From Xenophilus arseniciresistens (GTDB lineage Bacteria; Pseudomonadota; Gammaproteobacteria; Burkholderiales; Burkholderiaceae_C), in contig NZ_JAQIPB010000001.1 of the NCBI RefSeq assembly GCF_028023875.1, positions 124,001-188,000 of the forward strand: DNA of 64,000 nt, written 5' to 3'. Each line of letters begins with the position of its first letter. Position 1 is the first letter of the stretch. Both the position numbers and the translations under genes were made by a program. Shown here piece after piece: positions 35,084 to 43,327 of the stretch. Below the pieces are notes generated by a model. It was not told the DNA's origin. It saw only the letters and a list, made by a program, of their open reading frames with translations, and did no database searches.

Positions 35084-36417
35084 TGCAGCGCCCACGCAAC
35101 CTCGCCGCCCGGCTGGCGCGCACGCTGATCCTCTGGGTGGGCGGCACCTGGCTGGTGTGCGTGCTGGCCGTGGCCTGGTATGTGGACCGCGAGATCGACG
35201 TCAACTTCGACAACGAGCTGGTCGAGGTCTCGCACCGCATGTTCGACATCGCGCTGCGCGAGTACGAAGCCGCGCCTGCCGAAGCGAAGGCCGCCGCCAC
35301 ACCCATCGTGGCGCCACCGCCGCTGTTCGCGCAGGACGAGGTGCTCTACCAGCTGCTGGACGACGGCGGGCGCGTGCTGCTGCGCACGACCCACGCGGCC
35401 ACGGCCAGCTTCGACGTGCCGCTGGCGCCGGGCTTCGACACCAGCCAGGACTGGCGCATCTACACCGTGCGCCACCCCTCGCGCGCGCTGTACATGCAGG
35501 TGGCCGACCCGCTGGCCGAGCGGCGCGAGGCCGTGATGCGCACGCTCACCGTGCTCATCGCGGCCCTCGTGGCCGTGCTGCCGCTGCTGGCGCTGGGGCT
35601 GCGCCACATCGCCCGGCGCGAGCTGCTGGCGCTGGCGGATCTGACCACGCAGGTCGGCCAGCGCAGCGGCAGCGATCTGCGGCCGCTGCAACTGCAAGGC
35701 CTGCCCGATGAACTGCACACGCTGGGCGAAGGCGTCAACAGCCTGCTGGAGCGGCTGGCGCACGCCCTGCAGGTGGAACGTGCGCTGGCCGCCAATGCCG
35801 CGCACGAGCTGCGCACGCCGCTGGCCGCGGCGCGGCTGCGGCTGCAGACCGCGCTGGAACACGGGCTGGACCGGGCCGAGGTGCAGGCGGCGCTGGAGGC
35901 CCTGCAAACGCTGAGCCACCGCACCGAAAAGTTATTGCAGCTCTCGCGCGCCGAATCGGGCGCGGCGCTGGCCCGCGCGCCGGTCGATCTGGCGCGGCTG
36001 GCCGCCACCGTGGCCGAGGAGTTCTGGCGCGATGCCGGCGTGGCCGCGCGGCTGGACCTGCAGCTTGACGAAGCGCTGCAGCCGCCGCAGGCCCAGGGCG
36101 ACGTGGACGCGCTCGCCATCGCGCTGCGCAACCTGGTGGAAAACGCGCTGCGCTACGCGGGCGATGCGCGCATCGAACTGGCCGTGCAGGCGCCGGCCAC
36201 GCTGGTGGTGCGCGACTTCGGCCCCGGCGTTTCGGCCGCGAACCTGGCCACCCTGCGCCAGCGCCACGTGCGCCACAGCGCCGACCAGGCCGGCTACGGC
36301 CTGGGCCTGTCCATCGTCGGCACCATCGTGCAGCAGCATGGCGGGCGGCTGTCGCTGACCTCGCCGCCCGCAGGCGCGACGCAGGGCTTCGAGGCGCGCA
36401 TCGAGCTGCAGCGCTAG
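35083..36417 (+). CDS. Sensor histidine kinase, PmrB/BasS-like
   Basis: A 444-residue membrane kinase. TM1 (about 12-33) and TM2 (about 152-174) bracket a periplasmic domain of roughly 115 residues, followed by a HAMP-like linker, the H-box ANAAHELRTPLAAARLRL (His241), N-box LRNLVENALRYAG and G-boxes DFGPGV and GYGLGLSIV. The periplasmic domain lacks the short ExxE iron motif of enteric PmrB, so the stimulus may differ. The start overlaps the regulator stop (TGATG), so the two are co-translated. Confidence 0.94.
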   Translation: MQRPRNLAARLARTLILWVGGTWLVCVLAVAWYVDREIDVNFDNELVEVSHRMFDIALREYEAAPAEAKAAATPIVAPPPLFAQDEVLYQLLDDGGRVLLRTTHAATASFDVPLAPGFDTSQDWRIYTVRHPSRALYMQVADPLAERREAVMRTLTVLIAALVAVLPLLALGLRHIARRELLALADLTTQVGQRSGSDLRPLQLQGLPDELHTLGEGVNSLLERLAHALQVERALAANAAHELRTPLAAARLRLQTALEHGLDRAEVQAALEALQTLSHRTEKLLQLSRAESGAALARAPVDLARLAATVAEEFWRDAGVAARLDLQLDEALQPPQAQGDVDALAIALRNLVENALRYAGDARIELAVQAPATLVVRDFGPGVSAANLATLRQRHVRHSADQAGYGLGLSIVGTIVQQHGGRLSLTSPPAGATQGFEARIELQR

Positions 36418-36440
36418 GGTGCGCTCCACCGATCAACAGT

Positions 36441-36863
36441 TCAACCGCTCACCAGCTCCCGCAGCCAGCCCGGCAGCTCCTTGGCCTTCTGCTTCGGGAA
36501 GTCGACCCAGATGGTGGTGGCGCCGCCTTCGGCGCAGATCACCTCGGGCGCATCGGTGCGGGCCAGGGTGCACCAGGTCTCGAAGGTGGTGCGGCCCGGG
36601 TCGCTCACATACATGCGCGCCAGCACCTGGCCCGGGTATTCGATCTGCCGGTAGAAGTTGCAGAAGGCATTGACGATGACGATGCCTTCGCCGCCCGGCT
36701 CCGGCTCGAAGCCGATGGCGTGCATCCAGTCGATGCGCGCCGTTTCCATATAGCGGAAGTAGCTGCCGTTATTCAGGTGACCCATCGCGTCCATGTCGCC
36801 CCAGCGGATCGGGATGGTCATCTCGTAGACCAGTTTCTTGTGTTCGGGAATGACGATCTTCAT
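36441..36863 (-). CDS. Hotdog-fold acyl-CoA thioesterase, 4-hydroxybenzoyl-CoA thioesterase type
   Basis: A 140-residue single hotdog-domain protein. The active-site signature is clear: IPIRWGDMDAMGHLNNGSYFRYMETARIDW (DxxxxGHxNN). It would hydrolyse acyl- or aroyl-CoA esters in the cytosol. The start at 36863 (MKIVIPEHKKLVYE) is preferred over longer frames. It is divergent from the ETF-quinone oxidoreductase gene, and both point to fatty-acid or aromatic-acid catabolism. It is convergent with the kinase gene, 23 bp apart. Confidence 0.92.
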   Translation of the reverse strand: MKIVIPEHKKLVYEMTIPIRWGDMDAMGHLNNGSYFRYMETARIDWMHAIGFEPEPGGEGIVIVNAFCNFYRQIEYPGQVLARMYVSDPGRTTFETWCTLARTDAPEVICAEGGATTIWVDFPKQKAKELPGWLRELVSG

Positions 36864-37043
36864 CGCGTGGCGGCGTCCTTGTTCAGAGGGATGCAAAGGG
36901 TCTGCGGGGCAGCAGCTTCGGCCCTGGCGAGCCCTTCGCACAGTCACCTGGGCGACCCCAATGGCGCGAATGGCCCATGCATAGAATTGCTCGTTGCGCC
37001 GAGTGCCGGCCGCCCCCTCTTTTTGTCTTCCAAGAACACCCCG

Positions 37044-38744
37044 ATGAGCCCAGACGAAATCCTCGCCCAGTTCGGTCCCCGCGAAGCCATGGAATATGAC
37101 GTGGTCGTCGTGGGCGGCGGGCCTGCCGGCCTTTCCACCGCCATCCGCCTGAAGCAACTGGCCGCCCTGAACGACCAGGAGATCTCGGTCGTGGTGCTGG
37201 AGAAGGGCTCCGAGCCCGGCGCCCACATCCTCTCGGGCGCGATCATGGACCCGCGCGCGCTCAACGAGCTGATCCCCGACTGGCAGGAAAAGGGCGCGCC
37301 GCTGAACCAGCCCGTGACGGGCGACACCTTCCTGCTGCTCTCCGAGACCGGCGCCACGCGCGTGCCCAACGCCTTCCTGCCGCCGAACTTCCACAACGAA
37401 GGCAACTACATCGTCAGCCTGGGCAACGTGGTGCGCTGGCTGGCCACCCAGGCCGAGGAGCTGGGCGTGGAGATCTTCCCGGGCTTTGCCGCCGCCGAGG
37501 TGCTCTACAACGAGGATGGCTCGGTCAAGGGCGTGGCCACGGGCAACTTGGGGCTAGGCAAGGACGGCGAGCCGACCGAGAACTTCCAGCTTGGCATGGA
37601 GCTGCATGCCAAGTACACGGTGTTTGCCGAAGGCGCGCGCGGCCACCTGGGGCGCGGGCTCATCAAGCACTTCAAGCTCGACGCCAACAGCGACCCGCAA
37701 AGCTACGGCATCGGCATCAAGGAGCTGTGGGAGATCGACCCCGCGCGCCACGAGCCGGGCCTGGCCATCCACACGGCCGGCTGGCCGCTGCCCAACGACA
37801 CCTACGGCGGCTCCTTCCTGTACCACGCCGAGAACAACCAGGTGATCGTGGGCTATGTGGTGGGGCTGGACTACCAGAACCCGCACATGAGCCCCTTCGA
37901 GGAGTTCCAGCGCTTCAAGACGCACCCGAACATCCGCTGGTACTTCGAGGGCCAGGACCAGGGCCTCAAGCCTGCCAAGCGCCTGAGCTATGGCGCGCGC
38001 GCCATCACGGCCGGGGGCCTGCTGTCGCTGCCCAAGACGGTGTTCCCGGGCGGTGCGCTGGTGGGCTGCGAGGCCGGCTACCTCAACGCCAGCCGCATCA
38101 AGGGCAGCCACGCGGCCATCAAGACGGGCATGCTGGCGGCCGAGGCGGCCTTCGAGGCGATCAAGGCCGGGCGCCAGCATGACGAGCTCAGCGACTACCC
38201 GGCGGCCTTCGAGAAGAGCTGGCTGCACGAGGAGCTTCACCGTGCGCGCAACTTCAAGCAGTGGTTCAAGAAGGGCCTGATGGTGGGCACGCTGATGACG
38301 GGCATCGAGCAGTTCGTGCTGCGCGGGCGCATCCCCTGGACCATCCGGCGCACCGAGGCCGACCACAAGCGCCTGAAGCCGGCGAGCCAGTGCAAGAAGA
38401 TCGCGTATCCGAAGCCCGACGGCAAGCTGACCTTCGACCGCCTGAGTTCGGTGTTCATCAGCAACACCAACCACGAAGAGAACCAGCCGGCGCACCTGAC
38501 GCTCAAGGATGCGAGCGTTCCCACGCGCATCAACCTGCCCGAGTACGCGGGCCCCGAGGCGCGCTACTGCCCGGCCGGCGTGTACGAGTTCGTGCCCGAC
38601 GAGGCCAACGCCGGCAAGGAGCGCCTGCAGATCAACGCGCAGAACTGCGTGCACTGCAAGACCTGCGACATCAAGGACCCGACGCAGAACATCGTGTGGG
38701 TCACGCCCGAGGGGGGCGGTGGGCCCAACTACGTGGGCATGTGA
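37044..38744 (+). CDS. Electron transfer flavoprotein:ubiquinone oxidoreductase
   Basis: A 566-residue inner-membrane-associated flavoprotein that passes electrons from reduced ETF, loaded by acyl-CoA dehydrogenases, into the quinone pool. The FAD motif is YDVVVVGGGPAGLSTAIRLK (about 18-37). The quinone-binding and membrane-contact regions lie in the middle (YGARAITAGGLLSLPKTVFPG). The C-terminal 4Fe-4S domain has YCPAGVYEF and NCVHCKTCDIKDP. Length and order match the mitochondrial and proteobacterial enzyme. The start MSPDEILAQFG at 37044 is chosen because the ORF upstream reads through the promoter region. A strong terminator follows. Confidence 0.97.
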   Translation: MSPDEILAQFGPREAMEYDVVVVGGGPAGLSTAIRLKQLAALNDQEISVVVLEKGSEPGAHILSGAIMDPRALNELIPDWQEKGAPLNQPVTGDTFLLLSETGATRVPNAFLPPNFHNEGNYIVSLGNVVRWLATQAEELGVEIFPGFAAAEVLYNEDGSVKGVATGNLGLGKDGEPTENFQLGMELHAKYTVFAEGARGHLGRGLIKHFKLDANSDPQSYGIGIKELWEIDPARHEPGLAIHTAGWPLPNDTYGGSFLYHAENNQVIVGYVVGLDYQNPHMSPFEEFQRFKTHPNIRWYFEGQDQGLKPAKRLSYGARAITAGGLLSLPKTVFPGGALVGCEAGYLNASRIKGSHAAIKTGMLAAEAAFEAIKAGRQHDELSDYPAAFEKSWLHEELHRARNFKQWFKKGLMVGTLMTGIEQFVLRGRIPWTIRRTEADHKRLKPASQCKKIAYPKPDGKLTFDRLSSVFISNTNHEENQPAHLTLKDASVPTRINLPEYAGPEARYCPAGVYEFVPDEANAGKERLQINAQNCVHCKTCDIKDPTQNIVWVTPEGGGGPNYVGM

Positions 38745-38764
38745 GCCCGTCGCAGGCCATCGCC

Positions 38765-38791
38765 AAGCCCTCCAGCGGAGGGCTTTTTTTT
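38765..38791 (+). terminator. Rho-independent terminator after ETF-QO
   Basis: AAGCCCTCC (38765-38773) pairs with GGAGGGCTT (38777-38785) across a 3-base loop, and eight consecutive T run from 38784. Confidence 0.93.
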
Positions 38792-38953
38792 GACCGTGCC
38801 TGATGGCCTCCCCTATCATCCGCGCGGCGGTGCAAGCCGCCCCCGGACCCGCGGGAAGGGTTGAACCCACTTGCCTTCTATGTTCGCTGTTTCATCAGCC
38901 TCTTTGTGCAGCCGAGTTTGCGGGTCGTCGGCGCTCCATGCACGGAGGTTCAC

Positions 38954-40597
38954 TTGAAGAAGCGTATTCCCCCCCGGCCTGATCTCGGCCACCTGAAGAA
39001 ACAAGCCAAGGCGCTGCTGAGCGCGTACCGCGCTGGCGATCCGGCCGCCTGCGCACGGCTGTGCGACACCCTCCCCGCCGCCCGCGGCAGGCCTGTTGCC
39101 GCCATCGCCCGTCTCGACCTGCGCCTGCACGATGCGCAGTCGTGCATCGCGCGCGAGTACGGCCTCGCATCCTGGACCGAACTCAAGGACTTCGTCCTGG
39201 CGCGCCAGGCGCAATCGGCCGATCCTGCCGCCGCGGCGCTGCAATGGCTGCGCTTCGTCTACGCGGGCGACATAGCAGGCGGCACGAATCGCGCCAAGCC
39301 GTCCGTGGCGGCACAACTGCTTGAAGACAACCCCGTGCTGCGCGGCGCCGACCCATGGCTGGCCTGCGCCGTCGGCGACGAAACCTTGCTGCGCCGGACC
39401 ATCGAGCGAGACCGTGCCTGGGCTCACCGGCCAGGCGGACCGTTGCAGCTTCCACCGCTCGTCGCTGTCACGCATTCGAGCCTGCTGCGGCTTCCTGCCT
39501 TTCGCGATGGCCTGCGCGCCTGCGCCCGCCAGTTGCTCGCAGCGGGCGCGGACCCGAACCAGTCCGTCGGCAACCGCTGGCCGCCGGCCTCTGTTGCCGC
39601 GCCCGACGAAGCCGAAAGGCTGTCGGCGCTCTACGGCGCGGCCGGGCAGAACCACGACGCCGAACTCACGAAGCTTCTGCTCGACGCCGGCGCGGATCCG
39701 AACGACGGCGAATCGCTCTATCACTCGCTGGAGAACATCGCCTGCACGCGAGCGCTGCTGGAAGCCGGTGCGCGCGTGGTCGGCACGAATGCGCTGCATC
39801 GCGTGCTGGACCTCGACAGGCTGGAATCGCTGCAGCTGCTGCTCTCGCATGGCGCCGACCCCAACGAGCCGATTGACAATCCGGCGGCCACCGACTGGCA
39901 CACGCCGCTGCTATGGGCCATCCGGCGCCGGCGCTCGACCGCGCACATCGAAGCCCTGCTGGCCGCGGGAGCCGACCCGTCGGTCGCCACGCCCGGCGGC
40001 GTGAACGCCGCGCTGCTGGCCCAGCGCTTCGGCCTGCCGGAAATCGCCAGCCTGCTGCGCCGCGCAGGCGGCAGTCCGGCCTCCTCGCTGGCGGAAGAGT
40101 TCATCGCTGCCTGCGCGCGCGGCGACGAGGCGGCGGCGCAGGCGCTGCATTCGGCGCATCCCGGGCTGATCGGCACGCTCTCCGAATCCCAGCTCAAGCT
40201 GCTGCCCGAGCTGGCTGCAGAAGGATGCGGCGAGGCGGTGCGCCTCATGGTGCGCCTGGGCTGGCCCGTTGCCACCCGCGGCGGCGACCTGAACGGTTCG
40301 GCGCTGAACCAGGCAGTGTTCCGCGGCGATGCATCGCTCGCCCGCTTCCTGCTCGAACACGGCGCGAGCTGGAGGGAAGCGCACGGCTATGGCGACAACG
40401 TGATCGGCAGCCTGTCCTGGGCCTCGCTCAACGAGCCTGTCGAGGGCGGGGACTGGCTGGGCTGTGCCGAAGCCCTGGCCGGCCATGGCATGCCACTGGC
40501 GCAACCCGACCCGCAGGACAGCACCAGCGTGCTCATCGACGGGCGCAGGAAGTGGTTCTCCGACGAGGTGAGTGACTACCTGCTGGGCATCGGCTGA
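38954..40597 (+). CDS. Ankyrin-repeat protein
   Basis: A 547-residue cytosolic protein. The N-terminus (about 1-80) is the conserved module seen in many stand-alone bacterial ankyrin proteins: KKRIPPRPDLGHLKKQAKALLSAYRAGD and ASWTELKDFV. Ankyrin repeats follow, with markers ARQLLAAGADPNQS, TKLLLDAGADPND, LQLLLSHGADPNEP, IEALLAAGADPSVA and LARFLLEHGASWRE. Partner unknown. The start is TTG at 38954, supported by CGGAGG at 38943-38948 with 5-base spacing; an in-frame TTG at 38861 lies in the promoter region and lacks such a site. GC content is slightly lower than in its neighbours. Confidence 0.9.
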   Translation: MKKRIPPRPDLGHLKKQAKALLSAYRAGDPAACARLCDTLPAARGRPVAAIARLDLRLHDAQSCIAREYGLASWTELKDFVLARQAQSADPAAAALQWLRFVYAGDIAGGTNRAKPSVAAQLLEDNPVLRGADPWLACAVGDETLLRRTIERDRAWAHRPGGPLQLPPLVAVTHSSLLRLPAFRDGLRACARQLLAAGADPNQSVGNRWPPASVAAPDEAERLSALYGAAGQNHDAELTKLLLDAGADPNDGESLYHSLENIACTRALLEAGARVVGTNALHRVLDLDRLESLQLLLSHGADPNEPIDNPAATDWHTPLLWAIRRRRSTAHIEALLAAGADPSVATPGGVNAALLAQRFGLPEIASLLRRAGGSPASSLAEEFIAACARGDEAAAQALHSAHPGLIGTLSESQLKLLPELAAEGCGEAVRLMVRLGWPVATRGGDLNGSALNQAVFRGDASLARFLLEHGASWREAHGYGDNVIGSLSWASLNEPVEGGDWLGCAEALAGHGMPLAQPDPQDSTSVLIDGRRKWFSDEVSDYLLGIG

Positions 40598-40651
40598 ACC
40601 GCATCTGAGCAAAACCTGTCTTATGCTCCTGTGCAAAGGAGACAAGACCTC

Positions 40652-41668
40652 ATGCAGATCGTCATCACCGGCGGTGCCGGTTTTCTGGGCGCGCGCCTGG
40701 CGCGCACGCTGCTCGCGCAGGGCTCGCTCGCCCTCGACGGCGGGCCGGCCCAAGCCATCTCCCGCATCACGCTGGTGGACCGCGCCGCGGCGCCGGCCGA
40801 CCTGGCGGCCGACGCTCGCGTGCACAGCGCTGTGGGCGACCTGAACGCCCAGCTGGCCGACGGCGAGGCCGGTTTCTGGGCGCAGGCCGATGCGGTGTTC
40901 CACCTGGCCGCCGCCGTCAGCGGCGAGTGCGAGGCCGACTTCGACCTGGGCATGCGCAGCAACTTCGCGGCCACGCACGCGCTGCTGGAGAAGCTGCGCG
41001 CGCTGGGCACGCGGCCGGTGCTGGTGTTCGCCAGTTCGCTGGCCGTGTTCGGCGATTCGCCGGCGCAGCCGCTGCCCGGCGTGATCGAGGACCACACCCT
41101 GCCCACGCCGCAGACCAGCTACGGCATCCAGAAGTTCATCGGCGAGCAACTGGTGGCCGACTACACGCGCAAGGGCTTCGTGCGCGGACGCAGCGTGCGC
41201 CTGATGACCGTGAGCGTGCGCCCCGGCAGGCCCAACGGCGCGGCCTCGGGCTTTTTCAGCGGCATGATCCGCGAGCCGCTGGCCGGCCTGCGCGCGCCCT
41301 GCCCCGTGCCCGACGACACGCCCGTGGCGCTGGCCTCGCCCGCGCGCACCATCGAAGGCATCGTGCGCGCGGCCGAGGCGAGCGAGTCGCAGTGGGGGCC
41401 GCGCACCGCCATGAACCTGCCCTCGCTGGCCACCACGGTGGGCGAGATGGCTGCGGCCCTGGGCCGCGTGGCCGGCCCGCAGGCGCTGGCCCTGCTGGAC
41501 CGCACGCCCGATCCGGCCATCCTGCGCATCGTCCAGTCCTGGCCCGGCCGCTTCAACGCCGCACGCGCGAAGGCGCTGGGCCTGATGGCCGACGCGGACT
41601 TCGACAGCGTCATACGCGACTACGTCCGTGAAAATCCCGACGCGGTGCAGCAAAAGCTGCAGGCATAG
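40652..41668 (+). CDS. denD: D-erythronate dehydrogenase
   Basis: NAD-dependent short-chain (extended) dehydrogenase of 338 residues. The Rossmann motif is MQIVITGGAGFLGARLAR, and the catalytic YxxxK pair is in TSYGIQKFIGEQL. The signature SVRLMTVSVRPGRPNGAASGFFSG is characteristic of DenD, which oxidises D-erythronate to 2-oxo-tetronate in the four-carbon sugar-acid pathway. A TRAP transporter follows 73 bp downstream, so uptake and first oxidation would be co-expressed. The kinase and aldolase partners (OtnK/OtnC type) are not in this window. AAGGAG lies about 10 bases before the ATG. Confidence 0.9.
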   Translation: MQIVITGGAGFLGARLARTLLAQGSLALDGGPAQAISRITLVDRAAAPADLAADARVHSAVGDLNAQLADGEAGFWAQADAVFHLAAAVSGECEADFDLGMRSNFAATHALLEKLRALGTRPVLVFASSLAVFGDSPAQPLPGVIEDHTLPTPQTSYGIQKFIGEQLVADYTRKGFVRGRSVRLMTVSVRPGRPNGAASGFFSGMIREPLAGLRAPCPVPDDTPVALASPARTIEGIVRAAEASESQWGPRTAMNLPSLATTVGEMAAALGRVAGPQALALLDRTPDPAILRIVQSWPGRFNAARAKALGLMADADFDSVIRDYVRENPDAVQQKLQA

Positions 41669-41741
41669 TCGGCGCTCTGCTTTTTTCCCAGGCGCAGCCC
41701 GTTCTGGCGCTGCGCTCCATCACCCCCGAGGAGACATATCC

Positions 41742-42713
41742 ATGAAGTTGAACCGACTGGCCGCGGGCCTGGTTCTCGGCTTCGGCATGGCCTGCGCCGC
41801 GCTGGCGCAGACCACGATGAAGATCAGCATTTCGGTGGCCCAGAACTCGCACCAGGGCGTGGCCATCGACACCTTCGCCAAGGAAGTCGAGAAGCGCACC
41901 GGCGGCCGCTACAAGATCCAGACCTTCTACAACGGCTCGCTGGGCGGCGAGCGCGAATCCATCGAAGCCGTGCAGCTGGGCACGCAGGAGCTGGCCTTCA
42001 GCTCCACCGGCCCGGTGCCCAACTTCGTGCCCGAGACCAAGATCCTCGACGTGCCCTTCCTGTTCCGCGACAAGGCCCATGCCCGCGCGGTGCTCGACGG
42101 CCCCATCGGCCAGGACCTGCTCAAGAAGTTCGACAGCAAGGGCTTCAAGGCTCTGGCGTGGGCCGAGAACGGCTTCCGCCACATGACCAACAGCAAGCGC
42201 GACGTGAAGGAGCCGGCCGACCTCAAGGGCCTGAAGATGCGCACCATGGAGAACCCGGTGCACATCGCGGCCTACAAGAGCTTCGGCATCATCACCACGC
42301 CCATGGCCTTCCCCGAGGTGTTCACGGCCCTGCAGCAGGGCACCGTGGACGGCCAGGAGAACCCGCTGCCCGTGATCATCTCGGCCAAGTTCGACCAGGT
42401 GCAAAAGCACCTGACGCTCACGGGCCACGTCTACTCGCCCTGCATCTTCGTGATGAACAAGGCCACCTTCGACAAGCTCAAGCCGGCCGACCAGCAGGCC
42501 TTCCTCGAAGCCGCCAAGGAAGCCGCCAAGGCCAACCGCGCGCGCGTGGACGAGGACGATGCCAAGGGCGTGACCGACCTGCGCGCCAAGGGCATGACCG
42601 TGATCGACACCGTCGACAAGGCCAAGTTCGTGGCCGCACTGGCGCCCGTGAACGCCCAGTTCGAGAAGGACTTCGGCAAGGCCAACCTCGACAAGATCCG
42701 CGACTTCAAGTGA
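41742..42713 (+). CDS. TRAP transporter substrate-binding protein, DctP family
   Basis: Periplasmic solute-binding protein of 323 residues with a signal peptide ending in ACAALAQ (about residue 23). DctP features include the organic-acid-binding arginine region LKGLKMRTMENPVH and the conserved FPEVFTALQQGTVDGQENP. It captures a sugar acid or other carboxylate for the DctQM permease. Next to denD, erythronate or another four-carbon sugar acid is a reasonable guess, not shown by sequence. AGGAGA precedes the start by about 9 bases. A terminator-like hairpin separates it from dctQ. Confidence 0.95.
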   Translation: MKLNRLAAGLVLGFGMACAALAQTTMKISISVAQNSHQGVAIDTFAKEVEKRTGGRYKIQTFYNGSLGGERESIEAVQLGTQELAFSSTGPVPNFVPETKILDVPFLFRDKAHARAVLDGPIGQDLLKKFDSKGFKALAWAENGFRHMTNSKRDVKEPADLKGLKMRTMENPVHIAAYKSFGIITTPMAFPEVFTALQQGTVDGQENPLPVIISAKFDQVQKHLTLTGHVYSPCIFVMNKATFDKLKPADQQAFLEAAKEAAKANRARVDEDDAKGVTDLRAKGMTVIDTVDKAKFVAALAPVNAQFEKDFGKANLDKIRDFK

Positions 42714-42757
42714 TCAAGTGAGTGCGGTGGCGCGCGCCGCGCGCCGCATTGCGCCCC

Positions 42758-42798
42758 AGCCTGATCGGAGTGCATCACTGCCTCCGACGGGCTTTTTT
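42758..42798 (+). terminator. Attenuator-like hairpin between DctP and DctQ genes
   Basis: A stem of AGCCTGATCGG (42758-42768) with CCGACGGGCT (42784-42793), with one bulge and one wobble pair, runs into six T (42793-42798). Its place inside the transporter operon suggests partial termination that would give more binding protein than permease. Confidence 0.65.
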
Positions 42799-42832
42799 GT
42801 TGATAGAGACTGAGAGAAAGAGTGGCCTGGCT

Positions 42833-43327
42833 ATGAAAGACAAGTTCCTGGTGCTCGAGGCGCGGACCACCGCGCTGTCGATGGCGCTGGCCTGCCTGAT
42901 GCTCGTGATCGCGGCATCGCTGGGCATGTTCCAGATCATCACGCGCTTCGTGCTGGAGCAGCCCGCGGAGTGGAGCGAGATCCTGATCCGCGTGAGCCTG
43001 ATCTGGATGGTGTTCCTGGGCATCCCGATGGCCTTCCGCCAGGGCGCAATGGTCAGCGTGGACGTGCTCTACCGCTGGAGCCCGCCACACATCAAGCGCG
43101 TGCTCGACGCCGTGGTGAGCGTGGCGGCGCTGGCGCTGATGCTGGTGATCCTGTGGTGGGGTTTCGACTACGCGATGCGCGGGCGCGTGCAGTCGATGGC
43201 CGGGCTGGAGAGCATCTCCATGGTCTGGGCCTACCTGGCGCTGCCCGTGGGCGCAGTGTTCTCGCTCATCGGCATCATGGGCAACTACCTCGACCCGATC
43301 CGGCTCGAACTGGAGACAGCGCAATGA
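42833..43327 (+). CDS. TRAP transporter small permease, DctQ family
   Basis: A 164-residue membrane protein with four helices (about 17-37, 51-67, 88-110, 130-150). The conserved stretches RFVLEQPAEWSEILIRVSLIWMVFLGIPMAFRQGAMVSVDVLY are typical of DctQ. It forms the permease with DctM and is coupled to it by a 4 bp overlap (ATGA). Confidence 0.94.
   Translation: MKDKFLVLEARTTALSMALACLMLVIAASLGMFQIITRFVLEQPAEWSEILIRVSLIWMVFLGIPMAFRQGAMVSVDVLYRWSPPHIKRVLDAVVSVAALALMLVILWWGFDYAMRGRVQSMAGLESISMVWAYLALPVGAVFSLIGIMGNYLDPIRLELETAQ

Noticed and set aside
38861..38953. Upstream extension of the ankyrin protein (MNPLAFYVRC...)
   Set aside because: It lies in the promoter region with no ribosome-binding site, while the TTG at 38954 has CGGAGG at the right distance and matches the family N-terminus.
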